The notes under the pieces are model-generated. The model saw only the letters and a list, made by a program, of their open reading frames with translations, ran no database searches and was not told the DNA's origin. From Bacillus pseudomycoides (lineage in GTDB: Bacteria; Bacillota; Bacilli; Bacillales; Bacillaceae_G), in NCBI RefSeq assembly GCF_022811845.1, contig NZ_CP064266.1, positions 2,418,001 to 2,482,000 of the forward strand: a DNA stretch of 64,000 nucleotides, written 5' to 3'. Position 1 is the stretch's first letter; each line of letters opens with the position of its first letter. The position numbers and the translations under genes were made by a program. Positions 25,787-33,724 of this stretch are shown here, piece by piece.

Positions 25787-26167
25787 ATGATTCATAAGGT
25801 TGGTCAAGTTATGTTGTATGTAAATAACCAAGATGAGGCATTGAATTTTTGGACAGAGAAAGTAGGATTTACTGTAGTTTCTGAAGAAGATAACGGGCAA
25901 GGTATGAGATGGATTGAAATTGCTCCAACAAAGGGTGCAGAAACAAGCATCATTTTGCACAATAAGGAGTTCGTTGCTAAAATGTCACCTGGATTAAATC
26001 TTGGAACACCCTCTTTAATGTTTTTTACGGAAAATCTCGATGAATTACGTAGCAATTTAGTAAATCACAATATCACAGTCGGAGAAATTGTAAATATGCC
26101 TTCTGGTAGAGTGTTTAATTTCGCTGATTATGAAGAGAATTACTTTGCTGTGATGGAGAAGAAATAA
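25787..26167 (+). CDS. VOC superfamily (glyoxalase-like) protein
   Basis: 126 residues from ATG 25787 (MIHKVGQVMLYVNN). A GTG 12 nt upstream is possible but lies inside the purine-rich ribosome binding site. Two beta-alpha-beta-beta-beta modules typical of glyoxalase/bleomycin resistance proteins: FWTEKVGFTVVSEE in the first and VGEIVNMPSGRVFNFADYEENYFAVME in the second. Probably a homodimeric metal-binding protein. The substrate is unknown. Confidence 0.85.
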   Translation: MIHKVGQVMLYVNNQDEALNFWTEKVGFTVVSEEDNGQGMRWIEIAPTKGAETSIILHNKEFVAKMSPGLNLGTPSLMFFTENLDELRSNLVNHNITVGEIVNMPSGRVFNFADYEENYFAVMEKK

Positions 26168-26181
26168 ATTGAAAAAATCCG

Positions 26182-26212
26182 CTGCTTTTTGTTCAAAAAG
26201 CAGGCAGTTTTT
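26182..26212 (+). terminator. Terminator of VOC gene
   Basis: CTGCTTTTTG and CAAAAAGCAG form the stem and TTTTT follows. Confidence 0.65.
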
Positions 26213-26553
26213 CTATGTTTCATAATCGGATTTATTTTCAAAACGATGCATGTAAGTAGAAACCTTTATAAACTGAATAGAGTAAAGCTCATAAATATAT
26301 AATACATGCATCTTTAAATGAATTCTCAATGTCTCATAAGACTTATATCAAATTACTTATCGTATTTGTATTTTCCAGATGCTATTTCATCGCTAACAAC
26401 CTAAATATTCCAATATATGAGATGTGAAATCCGTTGATTAAAATTCAGAATATTCTGTATTTTATTTCTAAATATTAGTTCTGATAAGGGTTAGTCTATT
26501 TAAATAATAATTATGGTAATATTTAGATAATAAATGTGGAGAAGGGGATTCAT
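26213..26553. other. Promoter region of rap-phr
   Basis: About 340 AT-rich bases. Nothing distinct beyond the ribosome binding site GAAGGGG before TTG 26554. Confidence 0.4.
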
Positions 26554-27639
26554 TTGGAGATAGGGGTTGTTACAAGTGCTGAATATAAATTATTGCAAAA
26601 TTGGTACCATGAAATGTTTTCTCAGCATATTGAGAAAGCACGTATTCTAAAAAAAGAAGTTGATAGTAATCTTCATAGAATTAAAGAAACCAAAGAGATT
26701 TTTACTTATTATTCATTGTTAGAGTTTAGATATCAAATGTTAAGTGGGAACTTTGAAAATGATCTTGAAGGATTTGAGTTTATTCAAGATCAATCAGATA
26801 GCTTTTTGAAATATTATTATCACTTCTTTAAATTTATCTATGCTACGGAGGTAGGTAATTATTCAAGTGCGGAGTATCATTACGAACGTGCTGAACAGTT
26901 ACTTATCATAATTTTAGATGAAGCAGAAAAAGCGGAATTTCATTATCGTGTTGCGTTATATTACTACTACTTATCACAACCTACTTTAGCAATTAATCAT
27001 GTTAACAAATCACTTGATTTTTTTAATGAAAATGTAGGATATGAAACAAAAGTTGGGGCATGTAAAAATACGTTAGGTATGGCCTGTGTTACATTGGGAC
27101 AATTCGATTTAGCAGAGGAATATTTAGTATCAGCATTAAATACATTCCAACAAGAAAATGAAGAAAGACCAGCTTTAACAGTTCGATATAATTTAGGATT
27201 ATTTTATGCAGATCAAGACCTTTCTGAATTAGCTATACGCCATCTCACAAGTGCTTTTAAACAATTTGGTCATCCAAAAGAACCGTATCAAAAAAGAGGA
27301 ACTTATGTATTAGCTAGAGAACACTTTAAGTTAGGAAACTTCAAAGAAGCAAATTTTTATGTCGAAGAAGGCGTACAGTCTTGTACAAAAGAGTATATAT
27401 ACCACTTTACCATTTTAAAAGCGATGATTGAAAATGAATCACTTGAAAAACTTGAAGAATTGGTATTAGAAGCTATTTCATATTTCAAAGAGCATGAATT
27501 ATTTAAAGATATACAAGTTTATACCGAAGAATTGGCAGCAAAATGGTATGGTGCAGGTGATGAGTGTAAAGCAGGAAAATACTTTTACATGAGTTATGAA
27601 GCTAAAAATTTATTAAAAGAAAAGGGGCGTTTAAAATGA
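26554..27639 (+). CDS. rap: Rap-family TPR regulator (quorum-sensing phosphatase/anti-activator)
   Basis: 361 residues from TTG 26554, with GAAGGGG 6 nt upstream; a GTG at 26536 is in frame but badly spaced. The N-terminal three-helix bundle (EYKLLQNWYHEMFSQHIEKARILKKEV) precedes TPR repeats (GACKNTLGMACVTLGQFDLAEEYL, LTVRYNLGLFYADQDLSELAIRHL) typical of RRNPP regulators. Rap proteins dephosphorylate Spo0F or block response regulators, and their Phr peptide shuts them off. The Gln needed for Spo0F phosphatase activity cannot be placed without alignment. The stop overlaps the phr start by 4 nt. Confidence 0.9.
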   Translation: MEIGVVTSAEYKLLQNWYHEMFSQHIEKARILKKEVDSNLHRIKETKEIFTYYSLLEFRYQMLSGNFENDLEGFEFIQDQSDSFLKYYYHFFKFIYATEVGNYSSAEYHYERAEQLLIIILDEAEKAEFHYRVALYYYYLSQPTLAINHVNKSLDFFNENVGYETKVGACKNTLGMACVTLGQFDLAEEYLVSALNTFQQENEERPALTVRYNLGLFYADQDLSELAIRHLTSAFKQFGHPKEPYQKRGTYVLAREHFKLGNFKEANFYVEEGVQSCTKEYIYHFTILKAMIENESLEKLEELVLEAISYFKEHELFKDIQVYTEELAAKWYGAGDECKAGKYFYMSYEAKNLLKEKGRLK

Positions 27640-27776
27640 GTAAAATTAAATTAATGGTATTAGGTTTAGTAAGTGTTGCTGTACTATCAATTGGATTGAA
27701 TGGCTCCATTTCAAAACAAACTCCAGTAGATAAGAATATTCCAATCCAGTATTCAGAGCATGGTGGCGGAATTTAA
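27636..27776 (+). CDS. phr: Phr signalling peptide precursor
   Basis: 46 residues, ATGA overlap with rap. Signal peptide (MSKIKLMVLGLVSVAVLS), linker, and a C-terminus reading IPIQYSEHGGGI. In Phr systems the exported precursor is cut and the C-terminal 5-7 residues re-enter through Opp to bind Rap. The mature form is probably SEHGGGI or a shorter part. The triple glycine is unusual next to known B. cereus group Phr peptides such as YAHGKDI. Confidence 0.85.
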   Translation: MSKIKLMVLGLVSVAVLSIGLNGSISKQTPVDKNIPIQYSEHGGGI

Positions 27777-27862
27777 GTAGACTAATAGAGAAATGTATTT
27801 ACCCTTTCACTGTTGCAACAATCTAAGATTCATTATACCGGATCTCTTACCATCCGCTTTTC

Positions 27863-27896
27863 AATAACCGCTATCGTTAGGATAGCGGTTATTATA
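27863..27896 (+). terminator. Hairpin after rap-phr
   Basis: AATAACCGCTATC (27863-27875) pairs perfectly with GATAGCGGTTATT (27881-27893). The T-run is weak. Confidence 0.65.
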
Positions 27897-28291
27897 GTTA
27901 TGAGAAGGAAATCAGAATTTAAAATTAGTATGGGTTTGAAATAAAGTTGTGTTGTTTATAAAAAGACACGAGGGTAAAAGAGATTCTTTTCTACAACTTT
28001 ATGATCTTTATACATATAAAGCTACGCTGGTTGTATTCACTATGGAACTGCATCAGCGATTCTTTTATTTTTATTTGCAAAATGCTATGAATCAAAGCAA
28101 GATGAAAATGTATATTAGAAAAAGTATTGGTATTAAACCGATAACAATATGACCAATGAGGTTGATTCTCCAATGAATATTTTTGGTGCTATTATTTCCT
28201 AATAGAAGAGTAATAGTTAGAATTGTAATGAGCGGGCAGAAAAAAGAAATGGTGTCCCATTGGTTAATTTTATCAAAAGCTGCCTTTTCAA
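27897..28291. other. Intergenic region, possible gene debris
   Basis: About 390 bases. The minus strand around 28060-28160 has short hydrophobic frames (GHIVIGLIPILFLIYIFI) interrupted by stops, perhaps a decayed small membrane protein. No intact gene. Confidence 0.35.
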
Positions 28292-29290
28292 CTACCAGCT
28301 AGCCACCTCAACCCTTGCTTTTAACCACTTCTCCCAAAGTGGATCTTCAATTTTCAAGAAGCTTAATGAAGTACCTTGCATATCTAAGGAGGTTAGATGG
28401 GTTCCGACTTTTACAAATCGAATATGTAATCCTTCCAGTTCACATAAACGGCGAATGTCATTTGCGAATATATACTGTTCCATTAATGGAGTAGCGCCTA
28501 ATCCATTAATGAGGATCGCAAACTTATCTCCTTTTTTCCAGCGGTAAATACTTTTGAGCTTATTCATCAGTTCAATCGCCAATTTTTCAGAAGAAGATAA
28601 TACTTCTTTCCGGTACCCTTTTTCTCCATGGATGCCGACTCCGTAAAAAACTTCATTATCTTGTAATGTAAAAGATGCTCTGCCTTGGATAGGATTGGTT
28701 GTTGGAGAGAGTGCAACTCCTAATGTATGCAGATTCTGAATAACAGCGTGACCGATGTCCGTTAATTGTTGTAATGAATGGTCTTCAAGAGCTGCCGCTC
28801 CGAGTATTTTATGTACGAAAATTGTCCCGGCTACTCCTCGTCTTCTTTTATTAAAAGAAGCATCATCTTCAATGGAAACATCATCATTTACAATGACATG
28901 ATCAACCAGTCGTCCTTCTTCTTTTGCCAAAGATTCAGCAGTTAGAAAACTTTCTACGTCAGTTTGAAAGTTTTTAATAATGAGTAGGATACTTTTGTCT
29001 TTGGGCACAGAGCGAATTGCGGATAAAATTTGTTCTGGTGTAGGGGGAGCAAAAATCTCTCCATTGACTGCGACTGAAAGCATGCCTTTTCCGACATAAC
29101 CAATATCAGCTGGTTCATGCCCGCTACCGCCGCCGCTTATAATGACAACACTTTGCTCAATTTCGGCAAGGTCTTTCTGATACATGATGTTGTATTCTCT
29201 GTTATAAGATATTCTATCGTTATGTTCAAAATAAAAGCCATGTAACATATCCTGAACAATATTTTGAACATCATTCATAATTTTTTTCAT
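28292..29290 (-). CDS. dhaK: Dihydroxyacetone kinase, DhaK subunit-type
   Basis: 332 residues, the normal size of a stand-alone DhaK. It has the N-terminal VIISGGGSGHEPADIGYVGKGML (dihydroxyacetone loop; the His covalently binds the ketone in DhaK as the second conserved His, here in the KIEDPLW/GIHGEKGY region), and VGIHGEKGYRKEV. It binds dihydroxyacetone for phosphorylation by a DhaL. No dhaL follows here, so it may work with the fused kinase encoded divergently, or act as a sensor for the adjacent DhaS-like regulator. It starts 12 nt after the regulator stop, so the two form an operon. Confidence 0.85.
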   Translation of the reverse strand: MKKIMNDVQNIVQDMLHGFYFEHNDRISYNREYNIMYQKDLAEIEQSVVIISGGGSGHEPADIGYVGKGMLSVAVNGEIFAPPTPEQILSAIRSVPKDKSILLIIKNFQTDVESFLTAESLAKEEGRLVDHVIVNDDVSIEDDASFNKRRRGVAGTIFVHKILGAAALEDHSLQQLTDIGHAVIQNLHTLGVALSPTTNPIQGRASFTLQDNEVFYGVGIHGEKGYRKEVLSSSEKLAIELMNKLKSIYRWKKGDKFAILINGLGATPLMEQYIFANDIRRLCELEGLHIRFVKVGTHLTSLDMQGTSLSFLKIEDPLWEKWLKARVEVASW

Positions 29291-29302
29291 TGTTTTTCCA
29301 CC

Positions 29303-29875
29303 TTATGAGTTGGTTGCTGATTGCTTTAGTAAAAGGACTAATTGATTGTTTATCATATTTTTTATCATCGAAGACATAACAGACGGGTCTATAGCGCAAT
29401 GATTCTCAATCCAATCTTTTGTTGTCCCAACAAATCCATGACTATAAAAAGAGGCCAATGTATCTTTTTTCACCTCAGAAATATCTAACTTACAGCCAAT
29501 TAATAATTCATCGATAATCTTGATGTATAAATTTTTCGTATGTTCAAAGAGATAGTAATTAAATGAATTTTGCTCGATTACTTTAAATGCATTTCGGTAG
29601 AACCCTTGATTTTGATGAAAGTAATCAAATAATAGGTCGAAAATATTCTCCCATTTTTCATAGTCAAGAAAGTCCATAATATTTTCCTTCGTTTCTTCTT
29701 TATAAATCCAACTTAGCAATTCGAATTTATCTTTAAAATGATAATAAAACGTTTGCCTGCGCATTTGACAATTCAACATAATATCACTCACAGATATTTT
29801 ATGAAACGATTCCGTTTCCATTAATTGTTTTAGTGAGTTCGCTATGATTTTTTTTGAAATGATAGAAGAGGTCAT
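29303..29875 (-). CDS. dhaS: TetR/DhaS-family regulator
   Basis: 190 residues from ATG 29875 (29884 is also possible). TetR helix-turn-helix FHKISVSDIMLNCQMRRQTFYYHFKDKFELLSWIY, followed by a helical effector domain with the FVGTTKDWIENHC motif common to DhaS-type proteins. In Lactococcus, DhaS works with a DhaK paralog (DhaQ) to activate dha genes in response to dihydroxyacetone. Here it is co-transcribed with a DhaK protein and divergent from the fused kinase, which fits the same circuit, with the DhaK at 28292-29290 playing the DhaQ role. Confidence 0.8.
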   Translation of the reverse strand: MTSSIISKKIIANSLKQLMETESFHKISVSDIMLNCQMRRQTFYYHFKDKFELLSWIYKEETKENIMDFLDYEKWENIFDLLFDYFHQNQGFYRNAFKVIEQNSFNYYLFEHTKNLYIKIIDELLIGCKLDISEVKKDTLASFYSHGFVGTTKDWIENHCAIDPSVMSSMIKNMINNQLVLLLKQSATNS

Positions 29876-29946
29876 GATCATCATCCCTACAACTTATTCT
29901 TTTAATAATAGTAACATGCTATCTATAAATGAAGAGGGTGTCTTTA

Positions 29947-29966
29947 GACAAATCGTTCATTTTGTC
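29947..29966. promoter_or_regulatory. Candidate DhaS operator
   Basis: GACAAA and TTTGTC half-sites spaced 8 nt lie between the divergent regulator and kinase genes. Inferred from symmetry and place only. Confidence 0.45.
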
Positions 29967-30106
29967 CGTTTACCATAAAACGCTTTCATTTTACTATAGT
30001 TAGTAAGAATGCGCTTTCAAATATATCATAATTTAGAAGAGAATATATTGTGGGAGTTAATAGGTTCACGAAGAATGTAACAAAGCTCACAGAGGAGGAA
30101 TAACAA

Positions 30107-31858
30107 ATGAAAAAAATTATAAATCAACCTGAAACGCTTGTGATGGAGATGTGCAACGGGATGGTTATGGCTCATCCAGAATTTGAGTTGTTAAAAAAAT
30201 ATAAGGTAATTAAGAAAAAAGAAATGAACGAAAATAAGGTCACTTTAATTAGTGGCGGTGGTAGTGGACATGAACCGGCACATGCGGGGTTAGTAGGAAA
30301 AGGAATGCTGGATGCGGCGGTATGCGGAGACGTGTTTGCCTCTCCTTCACAAATACAGGTATATCAGGCGATTAAAGCAACAGCTAGCAAAAAAGGCACG
30401 CTGCTTATTATTAAAAATTACAGTGGGGATATCATGAATTTTAAAAATGGAGCTCACTTAGCTACTGAAGACGGAATTCAAGTAGAATATGTCCGCGTAG
30501 ATGATGATATTGCAGTAGAAGACAGCCTTTATACAGTAGGCCGCCGTGGTGTTGCGGGGGTTGTGCTCGTACATAAAATCGCGGGCGCAGCAGCTGAAGA
30601 AGGTATGGATTTAATGCAGGTGAAAGCTGTAGCGGAAAAAGCAGCGGCGAATGTTCGCACAATTGGTCTCGCATTAACTTCTTGTACGGTTCCTGCTAGT
30701 GGATCGCCTACTTTTAAACTCGGTGAAGATGAGATGGAATATGGCGTTGGGATTCATGGAGAGCCAGGCAGAAAACGTGAAAAAATTATGGCCGCAGACG
30801 AATTGGCTTTACGTATGACAAATGACCTTGTGAAAGATTTAAAATTAGATGATAATGCCGAAATTGCTGTTTTAGTAAACGGATTTGGAGGTACACCGCT
30901 TCAAGAACTGTATCTGTTTAACAATGCAGTTACGAGAGAGTTAAGTAAAAGAAATATACGAATCAATAGAACGTTTGTCGGTAACTACATGACGAGTATT
31001 GATATGGCCGGACTTTCTCTAACAGTAATGAAACTAGATGATGAGCTGAAAACATTACTATCGAAAGAATGTAATACACCTGCGTTTAAAGTAGACGGAC
31101 CAATTGAGAGTGTAGAATATGTTGATATTGAGGATCACAAAGAAGAAAAGCCTGTTTTCTTTGAGACGGAAACAGCAGAAGAACACGCGATCATCAAGAA
31201 TGAGGTAATCACATTAAATAATATGATTTATCTTGTAGATAAAATGAGCGAAATTATTATTAAGAACGAAGTACCGTTCTGTGAGTTGGATACACATGCA
31301 GGGGATGGCGATTTTGGAATGAGCGTCGCTAAGGGATTCAAGCAATTAAAGAGAGAATGGAGCTCGATTTTAGATCAAGAACGTTTAAATATAGGAACAT
31401 TTTTAGATGCGTGCTCTATGGTGATTATGGAACATTGCGGCGGGGCTTCTGGTCCGATTTGGGGCGGAGCTTTCCGAGCTGCAGGTAAGGCGATAGAAGG
31501 AAAAATGGAATTAACAGTTGGAGAGTTTGCTGAAATGCTGCAAGCTGCACTTCATGGTATACAGTCTATCGGTGAACGATCTTTCGGAAGAGGAGCAGAG
31601 GTAGGCGATAAAACGCTTGTGGATGCGCTTGTGCCATGTGTGAATTCCTGGTCAGAAAGCGCTGCAGCTGGTATAGACTTTAAGACTGCTTTTGAAAAAG
31701 GAGCAGAGGCTACTGTTAAAGGAGCAGAATATACAAAAGAAATCGTTGCTCGAATGGGCCGCGCTGGTACAGTTGGTGAAAGAAGTCTAGGTTATCCGGA
31801 TGCTGGTGCTTATGCGCTAGGGGTTATCTTTACGGAGCTTTCTCGTAGTTTAAAATAA
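30107..31858 (+). CDS. dhaKL: ATP-dependent dihydroxyacetone kinase (DhaK-DhaL fusion)
   Basis: 583 residues. DhaK domain 1-330 with LISGGGSGHEPAHAGLVGKGML and YGVGIHGEPGRKREK; a linker at 335-370; DhaL domain about 375-583 with the ADP/Mg-binding DTHAGDGDFGMSVAKG and the GASGPIWGGAFRAAGKA and VGDKTLVDALVP segments. This is the ATP-using (Citrobacter-type) architecture. It turns dihydroxyacetone into DHAP, feeding glycolysis. GAGGAGG lies upstream of ATG 30107. Divergent from dhaS-dhaK. Confidence 0.9.
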   Translation: MKKIINQPETLVMEMCNGMVMAHPEFELLKKYKVIKKKEMNENKVTLISGGGSGHEPAHAGLVGKGMLDAAVCGDVFASPSQIQVYQAIKATASKKGTLLIIKNYSGDIMNFKNGAHLATEDGIQVEYVRVDDDIAVEDSLYTVGRRGVAGVVLVHKIAGAAAEEGMDLMQVKAVAEKAAANVRTIGLALTSCTVPASGSPTFKLGEDEMEYGVGIHGEPGRKREKIMAADELALRMTNDLVKDLKLDDNAEIAVLVNGFGGTPLQELYLFNNAVTRELSKRNIRINRTFVGNYMTSIDMAGLSLTVMKLDDELKTLLSKECNTPAFKVDGPIESVEYVDIEDHKEEKPVFFETETAEEHAIIKNEVITLNNMIYLVDKMSEIIIKNEVPFCELDTHAGDGDFGMSVAKGFKQLKREWSSILDQERLNIGTFLDACSMVIMEHCGGASGPIWGGAFRAAGKAIEGKMELTVGEFAEMLQAALHGIQSIGERSFGRGAEVGDKTLVDALVPCVNSWSESAAAGIDFKTAFEKGAEATVKGAEYTKEIVARMGRAGTVGERSLGYPDAGAYALGVIFTELSRSLK

Positions 31859-32000
31859 TGGCAGTTCGGTGTCTCTGGATACTGGAAGTTCCAAGTGGTG
31901 TAGATGAATAAAAGGAAGATGAGAAAGAAGCCATGTTCAGTAAACGTTGCTTCTTTTTCACTGGATTTGAGTCAATATTTTGGACACAAAAAAGTTAAAT

Positions 32001-32872
32001 CTAAGCTACTTTTTTAGCTAGATCTTCTATTGCTTGGGGAGTTTTATAACCAATGCTACTATGAATCCTCTCGCGGTTATACCATCCCTCGATGTATTGA
32101 AATAGTGCTAAGTTTGCTTGTTCAAATGTAACATATTTTGTGCGATATACTTCTTCTTTCTTTAAAACGGCATGAAATGACTCGATACAAGCGTTATCAT
32201 ACGGGCAGCCTTTCTTACTGAAAGAGGGCTTTATTTTATAATTCGCGAGTAAGCTTTGAAATTCTTGACATGTATATTGTGTCTCTAAGTCAGTATGTAG
32301 AATGAGACCTTCTAGTGGTTTTTGTATATAGTAAGCGTTTTCTAACGCTTTTACCACAAGATTCGTTGTCATATTTCGTGAAAATGAATACCCTATAATT
32401 TTCTTAGAATACAAATCCATGACAGATGCAAGATAACACCAACCGTCTTTTTTTGTGTGAATGTAGGTAATATCAGCTACCCATTTTTCATTTATTGTAG
32501 TTGTAGAAGAGTCTTGTTCTAATAGATTTGTGCGTTCCTCTACAGTTGATTTTGATGAATGTGGTTTATATTTTTTAAGATAATGGAACGAATATTTTCT
32601 TTTTTCATGAGCCGTTGCACACGCTTTATGCTTATTTGTAATCCTTGTTCCCATAGTATTTGATGAATCTTAGGTGCACCGTAACGACCTTCACTGTCTT
32701 GATGAATTCGTATAATTTGTTTGGTTATTTTTTTATTTTCACGACTACGCTTTGACTCTGTTTTATGCTGAGATTGGTAGTAAGAACTTCTCGCTATCCC
32801 AAGAGTTTGGCACATCATATGAACAGAGTGCGTTTCTTTTTGACAATCAATAAATGGGTGTAATTCTGTATC
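32001..32872 (-). pseudogene. IS3-family transposase OrfB, frameshifted
   Basis: Two frames cover it: an N-terminal part ending at 32540 and a C-terminal part from about 32580 to 32001. The break is at a run of six A (TTAAAAAAT) on the coding strand: one extra A would restore LKKYKPHSSKS. The DDE catalytic residues are all in the second part: VADITYI, LHTDLETQYT and DNACIESFHAVLKKE. The HTH_21 part (RYGAPKIHQIL) is in the first. It is non-functional unless slippage at the A-run restores the frame. Confidence 0.8.
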
Positions 32873-32874
32873 TT

Positions 32875-33123
32875 TTATTTTCTCGCGAATATGGCCATAG
32901 CCTTTTTTAAAATTTCATTCTCTTCTTTTAGACGAAGCAATTCTTTTTTCATTCGTTTTAGATCTTCTAGTGTCATTTCGTCCTCATCAACTGATGTGAT
33001 AGGAGAATATGTTTTAATCCATTTATAAACTGTTACTTCTGATACGCCATACTCGCTGCTTAATTCTTTTACAGGTTGTCCCGAACGGTGTAATTCAGCC
33101 ACCATTTTTTTTAAACTCTTCAT
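32875..33123 (-). CDS. IS3-family transposase OrfA
   Basis: 82 residues. Helix-turn-helix SGQPVKELSSEYGVSEVTVYKWIKTY followed by a leucine-zipper-like helix (LEDLKRMKKELLRLKEENEILKKAMAIFA). It binds the IS ends and is normally fused to OrfB by -1 frameshifting near its 3' end. Confidence 0.85.
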   Translation of the reverse strand: MKSLKKMVAELHRSGQPVKELSSEYGVSEVTVYKWIKTYSPITSVDEDEMTLEDLKRMKKELLRLKEENEILKKAMAIFARK

Positions 33124-33195
33124 TAAATTTCTTGTTTGTCATACGGACACTTCCTCCTTGAAACCCATTGTAAGGACTTAACTAAGTTGTGTCCA

Positions 33196-33581
33196 TATGA
33201 CTATACTAACTCCATTGTTGATTCTAAAGAAGTAGTTAGCAGTAATTTGAGGTAAAGATGATTGTGATATTGCATCCCATAAAAAAGAATGTTACTCTAA
33301 AAATAGAATTATGAAAGGACTGATGGGTGAATAATGATTAACTAATTTATATTTTAATTTGAATTTAATAATTTCAAACTACAAAATATAGGGTTAGTCT
33401 ATCCATTTTTATAATTCAGTTCATACTTTATTTGTCATGATTCAAATACTTAATAAGTACTTATTAAGTATAAGCGAAAGACTAATCCTTCCAATTACAA
33501 ATTGGGGATTTTTATTCCCTTATATGTAAGTTGAAACTTATTAATCCGTAAATTTACCTAACAAATAAAGGAGCGAGAAAA
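33196..33581. other. Promoter region of ABC-F gene
   Basis: About 385 AT-rich bases with an inverted repeat TACTTAATAAGTACTTATTAAGTA-type near 33448-33472. No gene. Confidence 0.4.
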
Positions 33582-33635
33582 ATGAGTAATTCAGACACTA
33601 TTGTTACACATGTAATGCTCTATATAAGTCGTTAA
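33582..33635 (+). CDS. Leader peptide of ABC-F resistance gene
   Basis: 17 codons, MSNSDTIVTHVMLYISR, behind AAAGGAGCG. It precedes alternative hairpins and the ABC-F gene in the layout typical of ribosome-mediated attenuation. Stalling on it by a drug-bound ribosome would change the downstream folding. Confidence 0.7.
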   Translation: MSNSDTIVTHVMLYISR

Positions 33636-33691
33636 TATCCATCAAACTTATATAGAGGAATGAAAAAATTGATGGATATTCCGACTTTATA
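33617..33691 (+). promoter_or_regulatory. Attenuator with mutually exclusive hairpins
   Basis: CTCTATATAAGT can pair with ACTTATATAGAG (12 bp, anti-form). Alternatively the stretch from TATATAAGTCG to AATATCCATCAA (about 33621-33645) pairs with TTGATGGATATT and CGACTTTATAT (33669-33690). The leader stop codon lies within the first arm, so ribosome position decides which form wins. Confidence 0.65.
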
Positions 33692-33724
33692 TGAAACGTT
33701 TCGATATATAAAGGAGGAATTATT

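Larger units (their letters stand above)
31981..33195 (-). mobile_element. IS3-family insertion sequence (IS150-like)
   Basis: The terminal inverted repeats are TGGACACAAAAAAGTTAA at 31981 and CTTAACTAAGTTGTGTCCA at 33177-33195. Between them are orfA and a frameshifted orfB. Length 1215 bp. I see no clear 3-4 bp target duplication, so it may have moved by recombination since inserting. The nearest intact genes are the DHA kinase and the ABC-F gene. Confidence 0.85.
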
